64,000 bases of DNA from Lepiota brunneoincarnata (GCA_023014365.1 JAEBUN010000005.1:496001-560000); one strand, 5' to 3'; shown: positions 24,401 through 36,182, counted from the stretch's first letter. Numbers and translations are program-made. Notes: generated by a model not told the origin, from the letters alone.

Positions 24401-26402
24401 ACGACCTTCGGGCTCGCGGAGTCACCAGAAAACCCAGAGCGGTGAAGAGAAAACGGGCTTGCGGAAGAACAAGTCATTCCTTGCGAATGATGACTATATT
24501 CCGAAGGCCGTAGGACCCTCCGATGTGCTTCGATCTCCACTAGATCCCGTATACCTCAGCATGACGAACGAGATTCATCGGATCTCGTATACTGGCGATT
24601 CAATACAGGTCCGGAGATACGTGAGGAGGCTATTGCCTGCCAGGGCCACAGGGTATGAATGTTTCATTTGGCCTAAACTCGGTGGTAAGTCGTGGGATCC
24701 TTCCAGCGCTCACAATGATTGTTGACATAATGTAAAAAGGTGAATATACCTCCCTGAAAACGACATTCACTTCTTACGGGCTCGAGAACTATGGTTGGAA
24801 TAGGCTAGATATGCTTGTCGCAGGTTACGAGCACAACTTCAACGAATCACTTCGCTACTGGCGAACACGATTTATCGTGGTTCCGACAAAGGAACCACCC
24901 TCTGCCAGCACCGGGCCTGGTTGCGAGCGCCTCAATGATGAAGAAATCAGGATATTGGGTATTGAAAAGCTCGCTGAGCAATTTACCAAGCTCCGGTGGC
25001 AGCATCCAGAGGAACATACTAATTCCCCCGCACCACCTATCCGTTTCCTCCCGACGACACTCGATCCAGCGGCTTCGGTCCGCGATGAATCTCTCATGGA
25101 CCAACTTGACCAGATCCACGCGCAGGGTCCGTTGAGGAAGAACATGAAAAGTGAGAGGGAGATTGCGGATATGCCGCTTGCGGCCATTGCTAAGGCTATG
25201 CGGGAAGAGGATGGGGTGCCGATCAAACATTACCAATGGCATCGGTCGCAGTACCCGGATTCCTTTATTGGATTCGATTTTGTGTCGTGGTTAGCAAGGG
25301 AGTTCAGTGATGTGTCTTCAAGAGCACAAGCAGCAGAATGGGGTGCTAAGCTACTTGAACAGGGACTGTTTGAGCACTGCAGGAAACAGCACGGGTTTTT
25401 GGATGGGTGAGTGACTGGCACACGTCTAGAGACAAAGTGAGGACTGATATTTTCAATGAAAGCCATTACTATTATCGACTGAGCGGCGAATATTCCGTCC
25501 CAATGACCCCCAAAGGTTGGTTTAGAAGGTACACGAGTGAAGAGACGACACCCAAACACCCGGGAAACCTCGCACGGAATAGGAGCGTGTCAAACCGCAA
25601 GCCCACAAGGAAGAGGCTCATCCTAAGCCAGACGATGGTCATCGAGATTGATCCTAATAAAGTGAGCTCACTGCCGAACTTGCCAGTCTCCGTTTCTGAC
25701 GTCATTCGCAGAAAAGTGATCAAGCAGAGGCAGTGGTCCTTCACCACGATTTGATCCATAACCCAGCAACTGGCTTCCACTTTGAACTGCAGTGGATCGG
25801 CACCACAGGCTAGGTGCATTGAAGACCAGCTACGTTCATGGAGCCGACTAATCGAACGTTACGGCCTCAAACTTGTCGAAGCATACGCCTCACAGATCAG
25901 CGACATAAGCTCCCGGAATGCATTCCAATCATGTTTCCCTATCCACCTGTCGGCGCCCATCCCCCAAGTCCAAGATCTGGAGGCCCGTGTGCCAGAGTAT
26001 ACGCAAACATCCAAGTACTTCGAATACGCGCTTCTTCGCAAGTTTGACTTCATTGTGGACGTAGAAGCGGCTGAATTGTACCCTGAGAACGTGGATGTGG
26101 TATACTCCTATCGCCGATTCCCCTATACGTACTCTCAATTCGTTCATCGCTCGGGTGTGGCTTTCGTGCAAGTTGTAGGCGGGACGGAAGGGTTCTTGTT
26201 CTTCACAAATCGACTCATGGGTCCTGGGAGGTTGGGAAATACGGTGAAGAACAAAGATCATGGGCCGGCAAAGGCCGCAGACGAGATCAGGGTTCGGCTG
26301 AATAACTTTTGCTCGGATGAGAGGGCCCTGCATGAGTTTTACGAAGAGCAATTGGCACTGTTGGGGAATGTACCGGAAGATCCACCGCCCTTGAGTATCT
26401 AG
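21450..26402 (+). CDS. IML1: GATOR1/SEACIT subunit Iml1 (DEPDC5)
   Basis: Start ATG 21450 gives MSTSRAESQHSQ. Conserved blocks in order are VLNLWVHEFKDSP, LRNNGEVVVNK, YLGRNDMWRLGEQL, AAKIQNIYIKGKKVPSG, LWEFAGDGERFNEKIVHSFL, TIVLISRVFYEESEM, LNPTETHYIDRSLSLTGAT and SPGTGYFRVNKKLL. After a Ser/Pro-rich spacer come GLENYGWNRLDMLVAGYE, the DEP domain near 25230-25400 (YPDSFIGFDFVSWLAREF and GLFEHCRKQHGFLDG), and a C-terminal domain (LQWIGTT, YGLKLVEAYASQISDI, YSYRRFPYTYSQFVHRSG). Iml1 is the GAP-bearing subunit of the vacuolar GATOR1 complex, which restrains TORC1 when amino acids are scarce. Introns were confirmed by frame, for example 23109-23164 and the one before EYTSLKTTF. At 25808-25809 one extra G puts a stop after WIGTT; without it the text runs on to ARCIEDQLRSWSRLIERYG. 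Confidence 0.93.
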
Positions 26403-26810
26403 ATATCGAGAATGCACGCACAGATGTTATCTTCGGTATTTGTTGGCAAAGATCAGCTGACTAAAGAGTGTGATGGCCATTAATAAATAGGCGTCGGGCT
26501 TTGTTTTTTCTTTTAAATCCGAACATCCGAACATCCAACTGGGGAAAACAGGCGAAAATCACTCGCTAATAAAACGCCACTGGACGGTGTACCTATCTAT
26601 CCCCCAGTTACCCCTCCCTTCTCTTGTGCAGTCTCTTGGCATAACGGGTCGTCTGTCGAGTACGTGAATTGGAAGGTTCGGATGGTGCGATGCGCTGGTT
26701 GTGCGATTGCACTGTGCTCTGCCCTATTCTTAGGACGGCCCGAGTATTGCCGGGTTCCATTCAACCTGTGTTGACAGGTGCATCGGTGTTCTGCTGGGCA
26801 TAAACTCACA
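26403..26810. other. Intergenic region between Iml1 and the zinc-finger gene
   Basis: About 400 bp: the Iml1 3' flank and the promoter of the next gene. Nothing further was seen. Confidence 0.4.
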
Positions 26811-27488
26811 ATGTTTGTCTCCCACTATAATGATCATCACTCCTCACATTTGAGCTCTCTGTCTTCCACAACATCATCTGCCTCATCGTCCAGATACGGC
26901 TCTTATCAGCCATGGACAACCAGGGCCAAACCGGTTACGAGTCCAATTTCATGCGGGATCTACAAGAAACAGATAGCACACGGGTCGTTTATTCCTAATG
27001 TATCCGGTGCTGCTATGGCTCTACAGGTACTCATGAGAGGCAGTTCGCGGTACAACCATCATCGTAGCCATGTCTCTCCCTCCTCCTCCGACGAGCGTAA
27101 CAATAGCCAGACAAATCGAATCGAACCGCTGACAGTCCACACGTTATCCCTCTCCTCGCATTCCTCGTCATATCTTCCGCCGAGGACAAAACCACGGACC
27201 AAAGGCTCACGAGTCTCAACAAGTCGACACCACAGGGACTCTCATGCAACCTCGACTCCCACAAGCTTGGACATCTGCACTGGTTCATCCGTGTTCACTG
27301 ATCTCCACCCCATACTAGCAAAACTAGAAAAGAGGTCAAAATTGTGCACAGAAATCGTGCGATGTTCGACATGTGGCAAGGCAGGTGCGGATTTTCCGAG
27401 TTGTGCGAGATGTGATGAAACATGGTGTTCGAGGGAGTGCAGATTGGTGAATGGGAAGAGGCATGCATGTAAAAACAGAGCTGGTTGA
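26811..27488 (+). CDS. MYND-type zinc-finger protein
   Basis: A single-exon gene of 225 residues starting MFVSHYNDHHSSH. The first 180 residues are Ser/His/Arg-rich and without recognised domains. The C-terminus holds a MYND-like cluster: RCSTCGKAG, CARCDETWCSRECRL and GKRHACK. Spacing is C-x2-C-x9-C-x2-C-x4-C-x3-C-x7-H-x-C, close to the MYND pattern, although the last His-Cys pair is closer together than the usual H-x3-C. MYND fingers bind proline-rich peptides. The downstream neighbour NAA20 is convergent. Its role is unknown. Confidence 0.72.
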   Translation: MFVSHYNDHHSSHLSSLSSTTSSASSSRYGSYQPWTTRAKPVTSPISCGIYKKQIAHGSFIPNVSGAAMALQVLMRGSSRYNHHRSHVSPSSSDERNNSQTNRIEPLTVHTLSLSSHSSSYLPPRTKPRTKGSRVSTSRHHRDSHATSTPTSLDICTGSSVFTDLHPILAKLEKRSKLCTEIVRCSTCGKAGADFPSCARCDETWCSRECRLVNGKRHACKNRAG

Positions 27489-27923
27489 CGGTTGTAGTCG
27501 TTTCGTTTTAGTTCGTAAACTCTTCATGTTCCGCTACGGTTCCCCGGATATCTGCGGGCACCGGCCTCACGATTCTTGGGTTCCTTGTGATCTATACAGG
27601 TGTTTCTGCTGTAATATGAATGGTGTTAGAGAAACTCACCTAGCGTGATTTGGTGGTGACACCAGATAAGTTGGTTACACGAACACGAGCAAGTCCTCAT
27701 AGCACCCGGGGAAATACCGAAACCAAGCATATCATCCGGGCTAACATCTATTGCCCTCACTCTAATAGATCTGTTACACGGCACAAATCAGCTCCTAGCC
27801 AACATCATGTGCACTGACAATCATATCCCGTCCATTAGGCCGCACCGAACGTCGGTTTGGATCTCGGGAAAGCGGTTTACGCATGTCTTTATACATCGCC
27901 GTCAGTCAGTCAGTCAAAACACC
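27489..27923. other. Convergent intergenic region
   Basis: About 435 bp between the 3' ends of the MYND gene and NAA20. No coding evidence. It contains a short CAGTCAGTCAGTCA repeat at about 27901-27914. Confidence 0.4.
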
Positions 27924-28610
27924 TCAAACACAACCGAAAGCACCCAACGCACCAAACGCATCCTCCTCATCCCGTCCCCCTTTCCCGACTCCTAAATTAC
28001 CATAATACTCCCTCACCCGTCGATACACACTATATCCCATCCCTTCATACATCTCAATCGCAACCTTGTTCGCACACCTCACGTATAGATCCACGAAAAA
28101 CCCCTTGTAGTTCTCATCCGACACGAGCTCAAGGAGATCCATCATCTTCCGAGCAAGCCCTAACCGGCGATATTCGGGTGCGACGGTAAGAGCTGTAACG
28201 TGGCCATGCCACTCCGTGTTCATTCCTTCAGCCTTGCCAAGGACTAGGGTACGAGAGAAGCTAGGTGTTTAGTGGTTGTGGGAGAGACAGGGGGCTCTTG
28301 AGGAAAGACTGACCGTAGCCCATCATACGACCGCTTGGCGCCTCTTGCACACAACACAGGTCGGGCCAGCGAGACAGGTAGCTCAGATAGAATCCAATGC
28401 CATACTAGAAAGCGTAACAATGATTAGGTCTCCAAATGTTCTGTGGAGAACCTTTCTTTTTAGCTCACGGTTTCTGTCCAAATGTCCAAGTTGCTATGAC
28501 AGGTCATTTTGGTTGAGCAGAAATAATTGCAATGTTGGAAAAGGACCACGAGCTCACATGTTGTTAAACGTGAACATGTCAGAGGCTTTGAACGGACGCA
28601 AGATGCTCAT
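27924..28610 (-). CDS. NAA20: NatB N-terminal acetyltransferase catalytic subunit NAA20 (Nat3)
   Basis: Four exons: 28558-28610, 28469-28493, 28314-28404 and 27924-28243. They total 489 nt, an intact 162-residue protein. It reads MSILRPFKASDMFTFNN, NLDIWTETYGIGFYLSYL, SRWPDLCCVQEAPSGRMMGY, VLGKAEG, WHGHVTALTVAPEYRRLGLA, then FFVDLYVRCANKVAIEMYEG and a closing GYSVYRRVREYYG. The R-R-L-G-L-A stretch is the acetyl-CoA binding Q/R-x-x-G-x-A motif of GNAT enzymes. NatB acetylates proteins starting Met-Asp/Glu/Asn/Gln co-translationally. The 25-nt exon is unusually small but required for continuity. The C-terminal tail (Gly/Asp-rich) is divergent. The gene is divergent from the ADE17 remnant. Confidence 0.93.
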
Positions 28611-28807
28611 GGCTAGATTGTAAAGGGGGACTGAGCAAAAAGCTGGCTGGAATGATGTTCGGTTGTGGTCTGCCGGCCCTGGATAACCGGCGGCCCGGCG
28701 GGGCGCGACAATCTACTCGCACGGCTGATCGATTGACCGCCATGTCCCAGCACATAGGCGCGTTCTCATTACACAATATACTTATACACTTGACATCCTG
28801 ATCCACA
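28611..28807. other. Divergent region between NAA20 and the ADE17 remnant
   Basis: About 200 bp, presumably containing the NAA20 promoter. A CCGGCGGCCCGGCGGGGCG GC-rich patch lies near 28688-28706. The ADE17 start codon and first codons could not be located here. Confidence 0.35.
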
Positions 28808-30822
28808 GCACTGCTGTCTGTGTACGACAAAACCAACCTCATGAGCTCGCGAAAAGGCCCGTCAGAGTCCGGCGTTCACTTACTAGGCTCTGGCGGTACT
28901 GCCAAGAAGATCAGAAATGTGGGCATTTCCATCCGGTGGGCTAAGCAACTTGAAAACAAATACATGCGTCGACTCATAGGACATTCTGCAGAGACGTGTC
29001 TGATATCACAAAGGCACCTGAAATGCTAGGCGGGCGCGTCAGAACATTGCACCCAGCTGTTCACCGGGGCACTCGCACATACCTTCCAAAATGCATGTAC
29101 TAAATATTTCTCATTACACAGGAATTCTAGCACGTTTATATCCCCTCTGACGAGGCCGACCTCTCAGCTCAAAACATCTCCCCTATCTCCATCGTCATCT
29201 GCAACCTCTACCCCCCAGCAAACCATCACAAGCCCAACTGCACCCCCGCAGACGCCATTGAAGGGATCGACATCGGAGGTGTAACACTCCTCCGCGCAGC
29301 CACCAAGAGCCACACCCGTGTATCCATCTATTCTGACCCCACCAACTACGCCGAGTTCTTGGAGGAATGGAAGAAGGGTAGTGGCGATATCAGACAGGGG
29401 GTGAGAAGCAAACTGCCAGACGCGACGCTGCGATCAGTGGCTATTTTAGCTATTTTAGGGAGCAGTATGCCTCCGCGGAATTGGACAAGGGAAAGTTGGT
29501 TGCTCCGGCATAGAGAATTGCATTGAGGTACGGCGCAAACCCGCACCAGACACCCCGCACAGGCTTTTGTTGATGAAGGGAAAGCTTCCGTTCAAAGGTG
29601 GGCTTGCTTTCGTGAGTATATTGCTTTCCAGAATATTGATTTCTTCCGTTAGCACTTTGTGGTGTTTCGGGATATATCAACCTCCTCGATGCCCTTAACT
29701 CCTATCCTTTGGTTAAAGAACCTCAAGAGGTTCTCGGCCTCCCAGCTGCTGCCCCATTCAAGTATATCTCTCCCACTGGTGCCGCAGTGGGCATTGAGCT
29801 CAACGAGACCGAGAAGAAGGTCTACGGCGTCGATGACCTCAAAGTACCACTTATCCCTCTCGCTACAAGTGCCGATCGCAAGTCCTCCTTCGGGGACTTT
29901 GTCGCTCTATCCGCACCTTGCGATCTTGCGACCACCCGCATTATTTCTCGCGAGGTCTCCGATGGTATTATTGCCCCTGAATACTCGCCTGAGGCTTTTG
30001 ACATTTTGAGCAGCGAGAAGGGTGGCAAGTACTGTGTTCTCGAGGTGCATTTGGCGCTTTCCCTCTTGTGTGATTGAGAAATGCTGATTGACGCTCAGAT
30101 TGACCCCAACTACGTTTCGCCTGAGGTGGAGACCAAGCAGGTCTATAATGTCTACATGGAACAGAAAAGAAACGACGCAAAGATTGATGCGGAGCTTTTC
30201 GGTAACCTGGTCTCCAAGAACAAGGAAGTAAGCAGCTTCAGTCTCTCCTCTCTCAGAACTGGGACTAAAGGTGCCCTGTAGCTACCTTCCCAAGCCGTCA
30301 CAGACTTGATCGTCGCTACACTGGCACCCAAATATACCCAACCCAATAGCGTCGCGTACGCCTACCGCGGGGCCATCATCGGCATTGGTGCAGGCCAACA
30401 ACCACCTATTCATTACACCCGTCTCGCGGGAGGAAAGGCCGGCCTCTGGTGGCTCCGAATCACCATCCGCGAGTGATTAAATTGCCGTTCAAGAAATGTG
30501 TCAAGCGCGCGGAGGAGGCAAATGTGATTGACTTGCAAGGAGCTTGAGGGTGATAAGAAGGGGCATTTGGAGAGACTGTTTGGGGGTGATGTTCCCTCAT
30601 TGAGTGTGGGGCAGAAGGAGTGGGCGGCCAAGTTGGATGGGGTTGCGTGTTCGGATGACGCGTTTTTCCCGTTCCCGGATAACGTGCATAGGGCACGGAA
30701 GAGCGGGGCCAGGTATCTTGCGGCGCCAAGTGGGAGCGTTATGGATGAGGAGTGCATCAAGGTGGCGGATGAGCACGGGATCGTGTTTGCCCATAAAGCT
30801 GTTGAGGTTGTTCCATCATTAG
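28808..30822 (+). pseudogene. ADE17: Decayed ADE17/PurH (AICAR transformylase / IMP cyclohydrolase)
   Basis: Nearly the whole enzyme can be followed: [220 protein letters not shown] and LRLFHH. It carries many lesions: frame changes near 29130, 29420, 29555, 30460, 30530 and 30800, an in-frame TAG at 29511-29513 where family members have Gln, shortened loops near 29420 and 29870, and FKYISPTG where the transformylase active site normally has Lys-His. The stop and the changed active site are hard to explain by sequencing error alone. An intact copy is expected elsewhere in the genome. Confidence 0.8.
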
Positions 30823-31271
30823 AGTTGCGAAATATATTGTATTGTATAATATGAGCGTTGGTCCGCGTTCGTATCTGGGGAACTGGATTGCGGGAGCCGT
30901 TGCCAGCAACCCCGAGGAGTATTCTTTGGCGAGGCTTCATCTACTGTATCGGTATTACCACCCTTCACACCCCCTCAAAGCAGGGTGGTACGGTGAGTAG
31001 GGCCATTGGTATGTCCATTACTCAGACAAATTTTTGTTCTGCTGGCCCCATTTGCACGAATCTTGTTATGGTGGTTAGTGGAAAAGTATATATCAAATAA
31101 TACACATGTATTTTTAATCACTCAGTTAGGGAGGACAAGAGGGCAAGTTAAACATCAGTACTCGCACGGAACACAGTCGGGAGTTGCCGCCCCAATGACA
31201 TCATCCATTCCTGAGGCTGTGTTTGGGTTGGAGACGCGACGACCCCTTCTTGTCTTACCCCACCATCTTCC
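30823..31271. other. Intergenic region before the RHS-type NTPase
   Basis: About 450 bp, AT-rich, with no recognised gene or repeat ends. It probably carries the promoter of the following gene. Confidence 0.35.
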
Positions 31272-32894
31272 ATGGCTAATCACTTCCAGTGGTGCGAATC
31301 CGCCTACAAACGCCTCTGGGCCTCGCAGCAGGACCCGGTAATGACGAAGAATGATATTAAATACATCGAAATCCCTGGTTCAGGGTCAGCACCCTACACA
31401 AAATCAGCACCCTGCCTTTGTCGAGAGGAATACCAAGATCTGTGGGGTTTCTTGGAAACGGAGATGAGCATAAGCGTATTAAGGCCAGGAGGTATGGTCC
31501 TAATTGGCCAACCTGGTATTGGTGCGTCACGCTTCTATCCGCGTCAACGGCAGCACCTGACTTGGTTCCTTTATTAGGAAAATCGCTATTCTTGTTCTAC
31601 GCTTTCCTTAAGGCATTGTCGCAACGGATGCCTGTCATTTTCTGCAAGTCCCCAATGGAGTATATTCATTGCACCCAGGATGGCTATCGTGTCTTGCCGC
31701 TTGCTGAACGCCCCGAGATCGATATCACACCCGAAACACTTGTTTTGGTTGATTCCAACAATGACCTAACCACCCCTCCTGGTCCCTTCATTCGCCACCC
31801 AGGATACGTTATCCAGTCGACGTCTCCTCAGCCACGTCGTTGGAAGGAATGGGCTAAGCACAAGAATGCCCGAGCTTGGGTCATGGGCTTGTGGTCCAAG
31901 GGCGAGATTGAACAACTCCAGTAAGTGCGATCAGCTCTCAGTGTTGATCGATCTAACATTGCGTGCTGAACCAGACAACTCTACGAAAATAGAGAACTTG
32001 GTTCTTGGCGCAACAAGCCGACTTACACCCCCTCGGAACTCTTCGACCTCCTGGGTCCTTCTGCGAGGCATTGCTTCAATCCTGTTAACCTCGAGCAACG
32101 GCATTTGGGGGATCCAGAGGAACAATTTCGGGTCACTCTCAACCCCCAGGACCTCGTAACACATGTAGAGGCTCTTGCAGGCGCAATCGACGGGGGAAAT
32201 ATCAGCCAGGACATCCAACCTTCCGCATTCCACGAATTCTTCTTCGCTAAGCCCGCATCATCAAATCCCCAAATGAAACCCGACTTGAAATATCATGTTC
32301 CTACACCACTTCTTCGCCGAGTTCTATTCAAAGCATTCCGAGCCCAGTTCAGCACTGAACTACAACAACTCGCCTCAAAGTTCAAGCCATTTCCACAAGT
32401 TTTTTCTGCCATCTACGAGCCCTTTGTGATTAATATCCTGCAATTGTCTAAGGATCCTTTACAGTGTCGCACCACCGATGAAGGCCCAAACACGTTTCTG
32501 CTCGGCCCAGGCCTCTCGCTGGTTCGAGACGTGCTGCTCACCAAAGACACAACACTTGTTCCGAAGGACAACCACATATATATCCCTACTGAATACTTCC
32601 CTTCCTTGGACTGCATTCGTCGTTAGTGAAAACTTGAAGCGGGTCACCATGCTGCAGATGACGATCTCCGAGAAGCATAGCTTGGCAGAATCGGGCATCA
32701 AACAGGTTGTGAACCTATTCCAAAGGATGTCAAAGGGCACAACAATAGCTTTTCCAGAATCCTGGTCATTTATATTCGTGACACCTCATGATTATGGCGA
32801 AAATATGGCCAGGTCCAACAGAGTTCAGGCGTCACTAAAGAGCATACACTCAGCTTTCAAGAAGCGCTGCAGACCTCCAGGACCTGAATATTAA
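31272..32894 (+). CDS. RHS/Crinkler-type P-loop NTPase (Agaricomycete expanded family)
   Basis: Exons are 31272-31521, 31578-31920 and 31975-32894. The first intron interrupts the Walker A motif; spliced, it reads LIGQPGIGKSLFLFYAFL. Later blocks are PVIFCKSPMEYIHCTQDGY, LVLVDSNNDL (Walker B-like), GYVIQSTSPQPRRWKEW, AWVMGLWSKGEIEQL, LFDLLGPSARHCF and a C-terminal region TPLLRRVLFKAFRAQF. This is the pattern of RHS-like (retrotransposon hot spot)/Crinkler-associated NTPases that are amplified in mushroom genomes. Their roles are poorly known; some members carry C-terminal nuclease or effector domains. A frame change at about 32612 (an extra T in GGACTGCATTC) leads from FPSLD to FVVSENLKRVTMLQMT and the stop at 32892-32894. 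Without it the protein would stop at 32624. Confidence 0.7.
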
Positions 32895-34449
32895 AACTGG
32901 CTGGCTGCAGATTGAGGTTGATGTCAACTTAGAGGATACATTACAGCAATTGGTAGGTTTATTACAGACTAGTGGACCACTGAATAGAGCTTAACATGGG
33001 CTGTCAGACTGAAGAGACCTGCAGGCAAGCATTGATGACATCCGAGGCTAGTGGTGGGCCTAGTGTGAGTGGCAATTAGGGAGTGGTAATGGGAATCATG
33101 GACACTTTGACATAAATAGCATGTTTGTAAAAAGTGGTAAATTCTGTAGTGATATTATTACATGACTAAATGACATTGAGATATTTTATATCCAATCATT
33201 CCAACAAGATCTTTGCTGATTGCTCTCTATCTTTGACATCCTACTTGAGTGGCTCCAATGTTTGCATCTGTCCCCAAAAAAACAACCAATGAACATTGAT
33301 AAACACTCAAGCAAGAGAGCCAACACTCATGTTTCGCAACCTCCTTATCCACCTCCATCAATCCAGGATCATGTGCCTCAAGGAACACATCCACCTCATC
33401 CAAAACCTCATCTTCCCCACCAACATCATCAAACTCATTATCCTCATCCTGAGCATCATCAATCGCAAACGAATGTACACTCCATCACCACCCGGAGCAT
33501 AGGCATCGCTGACAGACTGTCACTCTCCAGTACACTTGGCAATATCTTGCTCTTGGAGTCCATAGCAGTTGTGCAAGCAGTGGTGATGAGAGTTGACACG
33601 AACGAGGACACCACTCATGCAATTCCCATGGTCATGGTCATGTCACTAGACCTGAGACTTGATTTCAATGCCGACTTGTGCATGGAAGGCGTGAGCAGCG
33701 ATTCGTGTGCCTTGAGCTCCTCGAGCTTAGTGTAATGTCCAATTGAGGGTTTATGGATGGCCTAGCCACATTGTCAACTTACACCAGCCAAAAGATACAA
33801 CTGGCCAAATGCATACACTTGATGCTTTCCAATCGGCTTCCCAGCCCATCCGTAAACATGTTAAACATCCCTTTACCATGGTAATCTGGCAATTAAAAGG
33901 AGGTCGGGCTAGGCTAGGGTCGCCCGATCCTCGTGACGTGCTGCTCATATTGCCCTGGATGGTCACTTTGAGACTGATCATATTATTGGTGCTATCCATG
34001 GCAATTGATGACCATAGGTCAGCCCAAAATCCCACTGCTCGAGATTGGCAACTCCATTTCTGGTAGGGGCTGCAGCTTGAAGGAGGCAGATAAGTTGGTT
34101 TCGAAGAAGGATTCGAGGATCTCATCGGCCAGATGACCATACGGAAGCTAGTTGAAGCATGAGGAAGGCCATGAAAAGATACTCTTGAGAACATGAACTG
34201 CACATTGCGATGTTGAGATAGGGTGATAGGGTTGATTGGGCGGGGAGATTGTGGCTCCTCACCCTCTTTTGCCTCAGGCCGAGGGAGCAGTGTATCCCCA
34301 CACTCAAAGGCATTGGTCATAAACCGGCCAACGGCTCCCAGACAAGCATCACCAATCTCATACCAGAAGGTTAACTAGTGAATGCATCAGTTCAGGCCCG
34401 AAGATCATCTAGGTAAACCCACCCAAAATGACTTGGACAAAGTCAACAC
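32895..34449. other. Gene-poor region with an unidentified minus-strand open frame
   Basis: An uninterrupted minus-strand frame of about 189 codons spans 33751-34320. Upstream of 33735, minus-strand sequence encodes Asp/Glu-rich patches (about 33420-33470) and HYTKLEELKAHESLL in other frames. Composition suggests a broken mobile-element or accessory gene, but no transposase motif was recognised, so no function is assigned. Confidence 0.3.
34442..34449. repeat. 8-bp target-site duplication, left
   Basis: GTCAACAC immediately precedes the left terminal inverted repeat. The identical octamer follows the right terminus at 35400-35407. Confidence 0.9.
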
Positions 34450-35399
34450 TAGGGCTGCGCACCGTACCATATCGGGTGACGGCCGTATGCTGATGGGTCA
34501 AATACGGTATGCTAGCAGGTGTACCCGTAACCGTAAAGGCAAACCAAATTCATTGACGGGACGGGATGGGGGTTCATACAGCCAGTAACAGGTCGGTACG
34601 GTACATACTTTATATTTCTTCACTCTATCGAAAAAAGGGTCTATGGTAAAGTGAGTATTTAAAGGACTTTGTCAATTGTAACACGAGCAAGCCTCAGGCG
34701 CTGCTTGACCATCATTAATGTGCGGATCGTCCCTGGTTGCAGGCTCGCACGACGCAGCAAGATTGTATCACGGCCACCAGAGAAGATTCGCTCGACCGCG
34801 ACGGCCGAGCCTAGTGATGATTTATATCAGGATTAACATATTTTGGATGCTACACAATCTCCCTTTTATCTTCGAACATGATGGCTTGACATAGTGCTAA
34901 GATAACATGCTTTGTCAGACTGTCATTAGTGCAATGTTCTAGATATTAATCAGATACAACACGAGGCTAGGAAGATGACCGATGCCAATGAAAGAGAAAT
35001 AATACCAAGCCATCATGGGATCCCATATAACTCATTAGCAGGGTCAAGTGCTAACGAGCATGAAGGGGAGTGGTGACTGAAATTAGTTTTAAAGCGCACA
35101 GGGCACAGATATCGGGTACATCATATGCAGTCGCAATGAAAAGTGAACCATGGGGTACTTCGTGGCCGTGTGAATTTCAAACCAACAGGATCACATTGTC
35201 GAACCTGACAAATACTATCGCAACAAACCGTACATGCCGTCGACGGCCGTTAACGGCCGTCACCCTACGGCTCAATACGGCTTGAACCCGTAAGGCATAC
35301 GGCCCTCTGAGGTATACCTTTGGCCACTAACGGTACGGTATCGGGACCCGTCAACGACGGCCGTACAACCATTGCATACGGTGACGGTGCGCAGCCCTA
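34450..35399. mobile_element. Non-autonomous hAT-superfamily DNA transposon (about 950 bp)
   Basis: The ends are perfect 16-bp inverted repeats, TAGGGCTGCGCACCGT at 34450-34465 and its complement at 35384-35399. They are flanked by an exact 8-bp target-site duplication. A TAGGG-like end plus an 8-bp duplication is diagnostic of hAT elements. The sub-terminal regions, above all the right one, are packed with ACGGCCGT/TACGG motifs (for example around 34478, 35236, 35249 and 35358), as expected for transposase-binding sites. No transposase coding sequence is present inside, so it would need an enzyme supplied from elsewhere. Intact ends and an identical target duplication suggest a fairly recent insertion. 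Confidence 0.9.
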
Positions 35400-35407
35400 G
35401 TCAACAC
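35400..35407. repeat. 8-bp target-site duplication, right
   Basis: GTCAACAC, identical to the octamer at 34442-34449 on the other side of the hAT-type element. Confidence 0.9.
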
Positions 35408-36182
35408 TTCATTCTTCGTCAAATGCTCTTCCTTGTTGTCGGCGGTCTGTGCCTAAGCAAGACAAGGAAAACATGTCTACGTCACAAAGATCTGGGTTCG
35501 CTTGGTTTTTGATGAACCGTTACCGCTCGTTCTTCAATAGCCCTGCACTGAGTCCCAACCTCCACTCCCACTCACTCCTTTCCGAATCTTCTGTTCCATT
35601 GTCTCGTTCGTTGCTGGGACCCGGGGCCTGGTACGGATAAGAGCGGTTTTGATCAATGATACCAGGCTATGTCAGCTTTGAACGCTTTTTTGAGAAGATA
35701 CTCGAATGTTGGGGAGGAATAGGGTGTATCTCAGTTTAAATGGTGCATGATTATTAGTCACATATCCAAAGGACAAATATATCGCGGGGGGCTTGGACGT
35801 CAATTTTCAAACACCTTAGAATGTGTTTTCGACTTACAATAGCGTGAAATATACAGTGTCGATGGGGAAAAAATAGTAGCAGGGCAGGACTTTGGGAGTA
35901 TAGGCTGAGGAAGTACTATTGTTACTTTAATTTTGCCCACGAGATAAACATTTACTACCTCGTTTACCTGCGACATAACGAAGTATCATGATTCTAAAGA
36001 GGAATTATTTAAGATGTCTCCCTTCCATGATGCAGATAAATTCCGAATTTCATGTAGCCTAATGGGGTGTTAGACGTCTTCAAGACAGAAGATAACTCGA
36101 ACAAAATAATTCACAGAAGCAGCAACTCAAGAACTGCAGGAGCAATCTGGCAAGCAGCCTCGAGTCAGTACGAGCCAGCTAT
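35408..36182. other. Intergenic region
   Basis: About 775 bp, AT-rich towards the right. Short open frames only; the one at 35449-35640 has no family features. Confidence 0.4.

Noticed and set aside
33751..34320. Possible transposase gene on the minus strand
   Set aside because: The frame is long but shows no transposase catalytic or zinc-finger motif I can identify; kept only as an unidentified open frame.
35449..35640. Short plus-strand frame right of the hAT-type element
   Set aside because: 63 codons, no splice partners, no motif.
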